Source: an uncultured Candidatus Nemicrothrix sp. (GTDB taxonomy: Bacteria; Actinomycetota; Acidimicrobiia; Acidimicrobiales; UBA8592). Taken from it: DNA of 17,831 nt. The stretch spans positions 1-17,831 of the forward strand of contig CAJWRY010000019.1 of NCBI GenBank assembly GCA_913046155.1, read 5' to 3'. The first letter of the stretch is position 1, and every line of letters starts with the position of its first letter. The position numbers and the translations under genes were made by a program. Shown one piece after another: positions 1 to 6,963 of the stretch. The notes beneath the pieces were generated by a model. It did no database searches. It saw nothing but the letters and a program-made list of their open reading frames with translations, and had not been told where the DNA came from.

Positions 1-580
1 ATTCAATCCATTCTCCACCATATTCAATATTATCAACAACATAACTTGAAGTTGCTGTATATAGAGTACCTGAAGTATTTTCACCAGAAGTGATACTATC
101 TGTCACCATATCTATAGTACTGTTATTAACATCTAATTGTAAGTAAAGATCTTGCAATCCAATAATATCATTTGAATCTGGAATTGCTTCGATTTCAACA
201 ACGTTATCTGATTTAATAGTTGAAAGTATACGTATTGTATCTATAAGAATTTCACCAATATCATATTTCACTGTTCCAGCGTTATTATTAACTATTTCAA
301 CAGCTCCTGTGTTACTTAATCGGAAAATAATCAATCTACCAGTTTTTTCATCAACATAGGTATCTGTAAAGTAACAAACACCACGAATTCCGTCTACAAC
401 AAATCCTGTAGACTTTATATTGTAACCTTTGTTACGATTATGGAATTTATTACCATAACACAATTCATACTGAGCAAAATTAGCTGTATCAACGTCTAAA
501 TTACGTCTAATGATAACTTTTGTGATATTTGAAGTTACTGCAGAACTACTATCATCAACTATCTTTAAATGATCTATGTC
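1..580 (-). CDS. T4-type phage baseplate wedge protein fragment (gp6-like), open at both ends
   Basis: The minus strand is open without a stop from about base 682 down to base 2, and the stretch below about 580 reads as a natural, AT-rich protein. It begins near DIDHLKIVDDSSSAV, continues through VIIRRNLDVD, YELCYGNKF and GFVVDGIRGVCYF, then NAGTVKYDIGEIL, VVEIEAIPDSNDIIGL and DMVTDSITSG. The order of a YxxxxGN strand, a Gly/Phe strand, a GTVxYxxGxI turn, a xxxAxPxxxDI strand and a late SG/SSY tail recalls the C-terminal half of myovirus baseplate wedge subunit gp6, which joins neighbouring wedges in the contractile-tail baseplate. The 3' end lies beyond base 1. The 5' end is lost at a junction near 575-595, where the opposite strand becomes riboflavin synthase. 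There is no start codon because the gene is truncated. That it is coding is well supported; the gp6 assignment is from remembered family pattern and less certain. Confidence 0.58.
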
Positions 581-740
581 AGAAAATACTAATCTTGAAA
601 CTAAACAGATTGGTGATTCAGTAAATATAGAAACAGATATTATAGGTAAGTATATTGTTAGGTTTATATCGGAGAGTGATAATTATGAAGATATAAGTTC
701 AACATTGATTAAAACATTAAATAATTTAGGATTAAGTTAA
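576..740 (+). pseudogene. ribE: Riboflavin synthase alpha subunit, C-terminal fragment
   Basis: The 54 codons before the TAA at 738-740 read SENTNLETKQIGDSVNIE, then TDIIGKYIVRFI and a short LNNLGLS tail. ENTNL...GDxVNIExDIIGKY is the hallmark end of the second lumazine-binding repeat of riboflavin synthase, which dismutates two 6,7-dimethyl-8-ribityllumazine molecules into riboflavin. The family is normally about 200 residues, so roughly three quarters is missing. Upstream of about 578 the frame reaches a TGA at 570-572 and the DNA is unrelated phage-like coding sequence on the other strand. The ATG at 576 is the first in frame but is probably not a real start. The stop is one base before the ribBA start codon, as expected for coupled ribE-ribBA genes. 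Codon choice is strongly AT-rich, like the first 33 codons of ribBA and unlike the rest of the window. It is a fragment, either truncated by an assembly join or genuinely broken. Confidence 0.75.
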
Positions 741-741
741 T

Positions 742-1974
742 TTGAAAAATGATTTCCAACATATTGAAAATGCTATATTAGAGTTCCAAAAAGGTAAAAT
801 GTTAATTGTAGTTGATGATGAAGATAGAGAAAATGAAGGAGACCTGATTATCGCCGCCGATTCAGTCACCGCCGAAGATATGGCTTTCATGGTCAAATAT
901 ACAAGCGGAGTTGTGTGCTGCGCTATTACAAATGAACGAGCGGATGCTCTTCACTTACCACTTATGGTTGCAAACAATACCGAAGCCATGGGAACAGCTT
1001 TCACAATTTCTGTAGATGTAGCTGAAGGAACAACCACAGGTATTTCAGCAAGCGATAGATCACTTACATGCAAAGCGTTAGCTGATCCAGAGGTCGCTGC
1101 GAGTGGTTTCGCTAGACCTGGACATGTCTTTCCGTTGCGAGCTCGAGCAGGTGGTGTCCTAAAGAGAGCTGGCCATACCGAAGCAGCTGTCGATTTAGCT
1201 ACAATGGCTGGATTGGCACCGGCTGGCGTGCTGTGTGAAATCGTTTCAGATGACGGCACTATGGCTCGCTTGCCCGAGCTAATAGAATTCGCAAAGACTC
1301 ACAAGATTCCAATAATATCAATTGCAGATATGATCAGATATCGGAATCGCCACGAGAGGCTCGTTGAGCGTTTCTCATCCGCGAGAATACCTACTAAATA
1401 TGGAGACTTCTCGGCCCATATCTACAGAAGTTCATTAGATGAGGTTGAGCACTTAGCTTTCGTGTACGGAGATTTAAATACTGATGAACCGCCTTTGGTT
1501 CGTGTTCACTCTGAATGCTTGACAGGTGACGTCTTAGGCTCACTTCGTTGTGACTGTGGCTCGCAGCTAGATACAGCTATGAAGCTCGTTGCTGAAAACG
1601 GTAGTGGGGCAATCGTCTACTTGCGTGGTCATGAAGGACGCGGAATAGGCCTAGGGCACAAAATGAGGGCCTACGCCCTTCAAGACGAGGGATTAGATAC
1701 GGTTGACGCTAACGTCGCCTTAGGCTTTTCTCCTGATTCTCGAGAGTATGGGATTGGCGCTCAAATTATCGCCGATCTCGGAATTCAGAAAATGAGAATC
1801 TTAACCAACAATCCGAAAAAATACGGTGGCCTTCAGGGATACAATTTGGAAATCGTAGAGCGCGTGCCACTCGTAAGCGGACTGAACCCAGAAAACGTTC
1901 GGTATCTAAAAACAAAAGAAGAACGAATGGGACACCTGATGGACAATAGCGACACGTTAAAGGACAGTAAATGA
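742..1974 (+). CDS. ribBA: Bifunctional 3,4-dihydroxy-2-butanone 4-phosphate synthase / GTP cyclohydrolase II
   Basis: This cytoplasmic enzyme feeds both branches of riboflavin synthesis. RibB converts ribulose 5-phosphate to dihydroxybutanone phosphate; RibA opens GTP to the pyrimidine precursor. The 410-residue length is normal for the fusion. Residues 1-205 are RibB, with the acidic DDEDRENEGDL loop (25-35) and GHTEAAVDL (144-152). Residues 210-400 are RibA, with ECLTGD and RCDCGSQLD supplying zinc cysteines 259, 270 and 272, and the GHEGRGIGL motif (296-304). The start is TTG at 742; an in-frame TAA at 733-735 rules out a longer start, and a weak AGG-type site lies about ten bases upstream. 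The start is one base after the ribE stop and the stop overlaps ribH by four bases (ATGA). Codons 1-33 are strongly AT-rich while the rest use many GC-ending codons; the switch is abrupt at about base 841, so the gene may be a hybrid. Confidence 0.95.
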   Translation: MKNDFQHIENAILEFQKGKMLIVVDDEDRENEGDLIIAADSVTAEDMAFMVKYTSGVVCCAITNERADALHLPLMVANNTEAMGTAFTISVDVAEGTTTGISASDRSLTCKALADPEVAASGFARPGHVFPLRARAGGVLKRAGHTEAAVDLATMAGLAPAGVLCEIVSDDGTMARLPELIEFAKTHKIPIISIADMIRYRNRHERLVERFSSARIPTKYGDFSAHIYRSSLDEVEHLAFVYGDLNTDEPPLVRVHSECLTGDVLGSLRCDCGSQLDTAMKLVAENGSGAIVYLRGHEGRGIGLGHKMRAYALQDEGLDTVDANVALGFSPDSREYGIGAQIIADLGIQKMRILTNNPKKYGGLQGYNLEIVERVPLVSGLNPENVRYLKTKEERMGHLMDNSDTLKDSK

Positions 1975-2462
1975 CGCCCGAAAACTCTGAAAGCAATCAA
2001 AATCAATCTTTATCTATCGCCATCGTAGCTGGAAAGTTCAATTTAGAGATCACTGAAAGACTGATTGACGGAGCGAAATCTTATCTTGAATCGCAGGGCA
2101 TCGCCCCAGATTCGATACACACTTACTGGGTTCCCGGCGCCTTCGAGATCCCATTTGCGTGCAGTGCCATTGCAAAGAACGCAAGTGTAGATGGGATAGT
2201 AACGCTAGGTGCTGTAGTCAGGGGTGGGACTCCACACTTCGAGTTTGTAGCCGGCGAATGTGCAAGAGGAGTTCGTGAGGTAAGTATTGACACCGGTATT
2301 CCAATAGCATTTGGAGTCCTAACAACTGACACTTTAGAACAAGCTCATCAACGGTCAGATATTTCTTATGTTGACCACGACGGCTCAACGGGAGATAAGG
2401 GATCAGCAGCGGCCTCGGCTGTTTTTGAAATGATTAACTTAGTCAGGGCGCTAAACGCCTGA
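1971..2462 (+). CDS. ribH: 6,7-dimethyl-8-ribityllumazine synthase
   Basis: Lumazine synthase condenses the RibB product with 5-amino-6-ribitylaminouracil to give the substrate of riboflavin synthase; members assemble as pentamers or 60-mer capsids. The 163-residue protein has the expected AIVAGKFN segment near the N-terminus (17-24), the WVPGAFEIPFA substrate loop (53-63) and the GAVVRGGTPHFEFVAGE stretch (80-96), in which His89 is the likely catalytic acid/base. The start ATG overlaps the ribBA stop as ATGA, so translation is probably coupled. The gene runs head-on into the alpha-glucosidase gene and the two 3' ends overlap by 12 bases, leaving no room for an intergenic terminator. The first 14 residues are polar, low-complexity sequence before the first strand, a usual variable extension. 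Confidence 0.95.
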   Translation: MTPENSESNQNQSLSIAIVAGKFNLEITERLIDGAKSYLESQGIAPDSIHTYWVPGAFEIPFACSAIAKNASVDGIVTLGAVVRGGTPHFEFVAGECARGVREVSIDTGIPIAFGVLTTDTLEQAHQRSDISYVDHDGSTGDKGSAAASAVFEMINLVRALNA

Positions 2463-4061
2463 CATTATTATCGCCGCTGATGCTAATCCGAGTTCAAGAA
2501 TACCGTCACTAACGACGGCATCCCCTACCGAAAACTTGATATCGGACATTTCTTTTCCTAGCTTCAATTTCTCACTTTGCTCCCCAACATTAATAGCGCA
2601 GACGATATCAGCTCTCGTAAATGCAATGACCGAAGAGTCCCGAGAGGTAATCCATTTCAACTGCGAGTTAGGATCTAACCGCTCTGCCCGAAGTTGAAAT
2701 AATTCCTTATATTTGAATAACGTCGACCCTTCATCAAACTTCTGGGAATCCACCGTCTCCTCTTCTGACCGATCGCCCATTGGAAGCCAAGGTTTGCCAG
2801 TGGAAAAACCGAAATTCTCCCCAACGTGCCAAGGGATCGGAGACCGTGCGCCATCTCTTCCATCAGAGCCATCTTCGTTCCTGAGCGCAACAGGATCAGC
2901 TTGATCCTCTGGCTTAACTAGGATGCTCTCCAAACCGAGCTCATCCCCTTGGTAGATAAATGGAAGCCCAGGAAGAAATAATAGAAGGACTGAGTATGCT
3001 AGCGCTCTTTGTTTCCCTTCTTTCCCTCCTCCGAAACGTGTAGGTGCTCGAGGGTCATCATGACTGCTTAGCGCCCAAGAGAGATCCTCAGGGGCAGCAT
3101 CAAGAGCATCACGGAAAGTATCCCACATAGGTTCAGGAGACCAAGGAACATGCATGGGTGCGAAATAGAAAGCTCTATGCAAAGAATCCTTTGATGCAAC
3201 ATAACGACTTACTTTATTGGGATCATTATCACGCAGGTATACCTCTCCCAAAAGTAGCGCATCATTTTCATCAGCTACTTTTCTCCAACGTTGATAGATT
3301 TCAATATTCCCAGACTGGTCAAGATCATAACGATGATCGTATGAGGCGAAAATCTCCCGAGGACTCATGTCTTTATGTAATGGGAACCGGAGCGGATTGT
3401 CTGCCATAAGCATATTTTTTACAAGGCCTTGTGCTACATCTATTCGAAACCCATCAACATCCCTTGAAAGCCAGAATTTGAGAATATTATCAAATTCTTT
3501 CACTACATTCGGGTTGTTCCAGTTCAGATCTGGTTGCTCTGGAAGAAATAGATGTAGATAATATTGTTCAGTTAGCTCATCAAATGTCCATGCTGAACCC
3601 CCAAAGTGGGAAACCCAGTTATTAGGCGGGCCACCATTTTGTGACGGGTCCCTCCAGTGATAGAAACCCCTCTTATCACTGTCTATAGATGACCTAGAAT
3701 CAACAAACCACTCGTGCTGACTTGATGTGTGATTAGGAACCAGATCTATCAGTAGCCGCATACCAAGTCTGTGCACTTCGGCAACGAGGCAATCAAAATC
3801 TTCTAAAGTTCCGAATATAGGATCAACATCACAATAGTTACTCACGTCATAGCCAAAATCTGCCATTGGAGAGGGATAGAATGGCGATACCCAAACTAGA
3901 TCAACACCTAACCATGCTAAGTAGTCAAGTTTTGATACTAGTCCTAGCAGGTCGCCGATTCCATCGCCGTTACTATCAGCAAAAGACCTAATGTACACCT
4001 CATAGCCGATCGCCCCGTCCCACCAACCAGAGTTACCTTTGCCTAAAGTAAATTTACTCAC
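2451..4061 (-). CDS. GH13 family alpha-glucosidase / oligo-1,6-glucosidase type
   Basis: A retaining glycoside hydrolase of the alpha-amylase clan, likely cytoplasmic since no signal peptide is visible, that would release glucose from maltose-type or isomaltose-type oligosaccharides. The 536-residue length fits single-protein alpha-glucosidases. The (beta/alpha)8 barrel opens with WWDGAIGYEVYIRSF and the calcium-loop-like DSNGDGIGDL (29-38). VDLVWVSPFYPSP and DLVPNHTS (106-113) follow. GFRIDVAQGL places the nucleophile at Asp208, LLGEVYL the acid/base at Glu273, and SSHDD the stabilising Asp at 335. The valine after the nucleophile is the residue associated with tolerance of alpha-1,6 bonds in studied family members; substrate preference is therefore inference. 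A Gln follows DVA where relatives often have His. The start is GTG at 4059-4061, overlapping the acetyltransferase stop by four bases; the 3' end overlaps ribH. Confidence 0.9.
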   Translation of the reverse strand: MSKFTLGKGNSGWWDGAIGYEVYIRSFADSNGDGIGDLLGLVSKLDYLAWLGVDLVWVSPFYPSPMADFGYDVSNYCDVDPIFGTLEDFDCLVAEVHRLGMRLLIDLVPNHTSSQHEWFVDSRSSIDSDKRGFYHWRDPSQNGGPPNNWVSHFGGSAWTFDELTEQYYLHLFLPEQPDLNWNNPNVVKEFDNILKFWLSRDVDGFRIDVAQGLVKNMLMADNPLRFPLHKDMSPREIFASYDHRYDLDQSGNIEIYQRWRKVADENDALLLGEVYLRDNDPNKVSRYVASKDSLHRAFYFAPMHVPWSPEPMWDTFRDALDAAPEDLSWALSSHDDPRAPTRFGGGKEGKQRALAYSVLLLFLPGLPFIYQGDELGLESILVKPEDQADPVALRNEDGSDGRDGARSPIPWHVGENFGFSTGKPWLPMGDRSEEETVDSQKFDEGSTLFKYKELFQLRAERLDPNSQLKWITSRDSSVIAFTRADIVCAINVGEQSEKLKLGKEMSDIKFSVGDAVVSDGILELGLASAAIIMSGV

Positions 4062-4582
4062 CTCTTTATCATCCAGATCCCATGCGGTTCGTGTAGGTAA
4101 TGCGAGAGAACTTTCGTCTCAACCAAAACAAACCCTAGCCTTTTAGCAACAGATTGGGACCGATGATTATCCGGCAAAATGGTACTGAAGAGACAATCCT
4201 CGTCTAGATCTTCGAATGCATACCTAATAGACTCTGCTCCGGCTTCCGTAGCGTAGCCCAAGCCCCATTTGTCTGGATGAAGTGCCCAGCCAACTTCAAC
4301 CCCTGGCCAATCTTCGCGTTCTGGGTTATGCAAACCCGCTCTTCCTATCAATGTCCCTGATTCTTTATCTTCTAAAGCCCAGTTTCCAGTTCCTCGAAGT
4401 TCCCACTGACCGCGCCACCAAGCCATTTCAAACCAAGCTTCAGGCCTTCCCTTACCATCAGGGATGCGAAGACTCTCTCGCAATTCGGGGGTATCCATCA
4501 TCGCAGCATAACTATTCAGGTCATCATCACGAAATGGCCGCATAATCAGCCGTTCTGTTTCAAGCGTAGGGCAGGAAGTCAC
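4058..4582 (-). CDS. GNAT family N-acetyltransferase (RimJ/RimL-like)
   Basis: The protein begins with LETERLIMRPFRDDDLNSY, the typical first strand and helix of Acetyltransf_3-type GNAT enzymes. The middle contains NWALEDKESGTLIGRAGL, strands 2-4 of the fold. HPDKWGLGYATEAG fills the acetyl-CoA pyrophosphate-binding slot, with the Q/RxxGxG/A loop represented by KWGLGYA. DNHRSQSVAKRLGF is the conserved asparagine/serine helix followed by the beta-bulge strand. Length (174 residues) is normal. The start is GTG at 4580-4582, with AGGG about eight bases upstream. Acceptor substrate cannot be read from sequence: ribosomal protein N-terminus, small amine and antibiotic are all possible. It overlaps the downstream glucosidase gene by four bases, so the two are probably translated from one message. 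Confidence 0.85.
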   Translation of the reverse strand: MTSCPTLETERLIMRPFRDDDLNSYAAMMDTPELRESLRIPDGKGRPEAWFEMAWWRGQWELRGTGNWALEDKESGTLIGRAGLHNPEREDWPGVEVGWALHPDKWGLGYATEAGAESIRYAFEDLDEDCLFSTILPDNHRSQSVAKRLGFVLVETKVLSHYLHEPHGIWMIKR

Positions 4583-4606
4583 CGTTTAGCCCTGCTCATA
4601 TTCAGT

Positions 4607-5710
4607 TCAGGTTCCGAAATCTATGACAGCACGCACGACTTCGCCGTTTTTCATTGCTGTAAAGCCATCATTAATTTCATCCAATGTAATGGTGCGAGAT
4701 ACCATTTCGTCAAGTTTAAGTCTGCCGCCGAGATATAGATCGCATAAGTGCGGCATATCAACTTTGAAGTTATTAGAGCCCATTATTGAACCCTGAAGGC
4801 GTTTAGCCGACAAGAAAAGGTCCGCACCAGGTATTTCGAGGTTTACACCTGGAGGGATCATTCCCATAATGGTCGCTAAACCTCCAGCCCTAATCATACC
4901 GTAGGCTTGTTCAGCAGTTTGTTTAAGCCCTATGGCCTCAAAGCTATAGTCCACCCCGCCACTTGTGAGTTCGAGGACCTGTGCTACGGGATCACCATCA
5001 TTGGGATTGACTGTATGGGTAGCTCCTAATTGTGTTGCCCAGTCAAGCTTTTGCTGTTCCAAGTCAACAGCTATTATCTGCCTGGCGCCTGCTAGATGAG
5101 CACCTTGAATAGTAGATATTCCGACACCTCCGCAGCCAACGACCGCAACGGTTGAGCCTGGTTTAACCTCTGCACTGCGAAAAACAGCACCGACCCCCGT
5201 TGTGACTCCGCACCCGACCAACGCCGCTCTATCAAGGGGCATATCATTGCTGATTTTAACGACTCCGTTCTGATGCACGAGCATCTCTTCTCCGAAAGAA
5301 CCTATACCCGTAAACTGGTTCACTTCTGCGCCATCATGGTCGGTAATTCTTGGCTGGTTTCCAGGTTGGCGGCCTTGTACTTGTTGTCTCTCTGAACAGA
5401 TATAGCTGTGCCCCGTCAAACAGCGTTCGCAGTAGCCGCAGAACATTGATAGACAAGTAATCACATGATCACCAGTCTGGATACCGACAACGTCCTCACC
5501 TACAGCTTGAACGATCCCTGCAGCCTCATGACCTAGAAGCATGGGGTACATAGCTAAAAAAGACCAACTTCCATCTATGAAGTGAAGATCACTGTGACAT
5601 AGCCCTGAAGCAACTGTCTTGATCAGCACCTCATTACGGTCAGGTTTATCGATTGTGACGTCCTCAATATTTAAAGTACCACTGTCATCTCTTAGGATTG
5701 CTGCCCTCAT
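4607..5710 (-). CDS. Zinc-dependent, NAD-linked alcohol dehydrogenase (MDR family, class III-like)
   Basis: A medium-chain dehydrogenase expected to interconvert an alcohol or thiol-conjugated aldehyde with NAD. Numbering from the chosen ATG (367 residues), the catalytic zinc ligands are Cys38 (GLCHSDLH), His61-Glu62 (GHEAAG) and Cys167 (GCGVTTGVG). The four structural-zinc cysteines are 91, 94, 97 and 105. The Rossmann motif is GCGGVG (192-197) with an acidic residue at 216 (AVDLE), which favours NAD over NADP. The pattern resembles the glutathione/mycothiol-dependent formaldehyde dehydrogenase group, but the substrate is not provable. An upstream GTG at 5737 would add nine residues. I prefer ATG at 5708-5710 because AAAGGAG sits five bases before it and MRAAIL is the usual family start. 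It follows the PatB-like gene by 72 bases with no terminator-like hairpin seen. Confidence 0.9.
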   Translation of the reverse strand: MRAAILRDDSGTLNIEDVTIDKPDRNEVLIKTVASGLCHSDLHFIDGSWSFLAMYPMLLGHEAAGIVQAVGEDVVGIQTGDHVITCLSMFCGYCERCLTGHSYICSERQQVQGRQPGNQPRITDHDGAEVNQFTGIGSFGEEMLVHQNGVVKISNDMPLDRAALVGCGVTTGVGAVFRSAEVKPGSTVAVVGCGGVGISTIQGAHLAGARQIIAVDLEQQKLDWATQLGATHTVNPNDGDPVAQVLELTSGGVDYSFEAIGLKQTAEQAYGMIRAGGLATIMGMIPPGVNLEIPGADLFLSAKRLQGSIMGSNNFKVDMPHLCDLYLGGRLKLDEMVSRTITLDEINDGFTAMKNGEVVRAVIDFGT

Positions 5711-5782
5711 CAAAACTCCTTTGGGTGATGCTTGCACTTTAGCGCAATATTCGAGTTGATAACAGTGTCTAAAAGAACCTGC

Positions 5783-6922
5783 TTAATCAACAACCTCAAG
5801 TATTCTCTCAACAATAGATTCCAATAACTCAGGACTTGTAGCGAAATTAAGGCGCGCATATGAGTGGCTTTGAGGGCCGAACTTACTTCCAGGCTCTAAA
5901 GCGACTCGACCTTTCTCAAGGATGACTTTTGATGGGGCCTCAGAAATATTGGTGTTAGAAAAATTTAACCAAGCCAGATAAGTAGCTTGTGGTGAATCCA
6001 TCTTTATGTTCGTCCCAGCAAATGATTTAGTCAAGAAGTCTCTATTCTCATGTAATTGCTTCAGGGTATTTCGTAGCCAAGGTTTACCAGACTCCCATGC
6101 AGCAACTGTTGCCGCAGCCCCAAAAGAACTCGGTTGGCCAAAGTAATGCTCAGGTAGCGCTGAAAGTTTTTGCCTAATTGATTCTTCTCCAATGTGTGCT
6201 ACCGAACATCTAGCTCCTGCAAGATTAAAAGTCTTGCTTGCAGACCCTACCGTAACAATGCGCTCTCGAACCTCTTGCCCGTGCGCCGCAAGAGACCTAT
6301 GCGGTTTACCATCGAATATGAGATCCGCCCAGATTTCATCACTTATTACCAATAAGTTGTGCTTGATTATAATTTCAGAAAACTCTGCAACTTCATCCTC
6401 AGAAAAGAGGTGTCCAGTCGGATTATGCGGTTGACAGAATAAAACAACTTTAATTTCTGATTTAGCTAATTCGTTAAACCGCTCTATATCAATCGTCCAG
6501 CCCTCTTCTAGCAGCGGGATATCTATTAGCTTACGTCCTGCGCTTTGAACCGCCTTGGCAAAGGGATGATAGACAGGTGAGAATAAAGCCACCCCATCAT
6601 TTGGTTGTGTATGTAAGACCATTACAGCTTCGAGTGCATGTATCGAAGATGTAAAGATAGTGCAGTGAGCCTCAGGTAGTTCAAGGCCATCTCGGCTGAA
6701 GATCCAATTCGTCCAAGCTGGTATCAGACGGTCAACATGATCGAATTTATAGCCGAAGTCTTTAAGATCCACCATTTCTTTTAAAGCTTCATAGGACGAG
6801 TTTGGAGGCTCAAAATCCATATCGGCTACAAATGCCGGAAGAATTTCTTTTTCATACTTACTCCATTTCATTCCTTTTATAGAATGCAATCGATCAAGAT
6901 CTACGTGTAATGAATCATTCAT
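5783..6922 (-). CDS. PatB/MalY-type PLP-dependent aminotransferase / cystathionine beta-lyase
   Basis: A fold-type I PLP enzyme of the MalY/PatB branch, whose characterised members cleave C-S bonds in cystathionine or cysteine conjugates rather than transaminate. Numbering from the TTG at 6955, landmarks are LPAFVADMDFEPP (39-51, the branch signature), FGYKFDHVDRLIPAW, CQPHNPTGH with Asn178, SDEIWADLIFDG with Asp206, and SASKTFNLAGARC with the PLP lysine 241. The C-terminal YARLNFA carries the substrate-carboxylate arginine. I prefer ATG at 6920-6922 (379 residues), which puts MNDSLHVDL at the N-terminus as in relatives; TTG at 6955 would start eight bases after the nrdJ stop. Neither has a strong ribosome-binding site. 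It probably shares a message with nrdJ. A methionine- or cysteine-related role is plausible; a true aminotransferase is the alternative. Confidence 0.87.
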   Translation of the reverse strand: MNDSLHVDLDRLHSIKGMKWSKYEKEILPAFVADMDFEPPNSSYEALKEMVDLKDFGYKFDHVDRLIPAWTNWIFSRDGLELPEAHCTIFTSSIHALEAVMVLHTQPNDGVALFSPVYHPFAKAVQSAGRKLIDIPLLEEGWTIDIERFNELAKSEIKVVLFCQPHNPTGHLFSEDEVAEFSEIIIKHNLLVISDEIWADLIFDGKPHRSLAAHGQEVRERIVTVGSASKTFNLAGARCSVAHIGEESIRQKLSALPEHYFGQPSSFGAAATVAAWESGKPWLRNTLKQLHENRDFLTKSFAGTNIKMDSPQATYLAWLNFSNTNISEAPSKVILEKGRVALEPGSKFGPQSHSYARLNFATSPELLESIVERILEVVD

Positions 6923-6963
6923 TAGAACACATTCAAGAGCCGTATCTATTCTCAAAAGAGATG

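Noticed and set aside
1..850. A prophage or phage-borne riboflavin gene cassette
   Set aside because: The phage gene and riboflavin synthase are both truncated at the same point and opposite in strand, with no integrase, attachment repeat or further phage gene in the window; a join between unrelated sequences fits better.
951..1259. Minus-strand open frame of 102 codons inside ribBA
   Set aside because: Antisense shadow of the RibB domain; alanine/serine/proline-rich with no family features.
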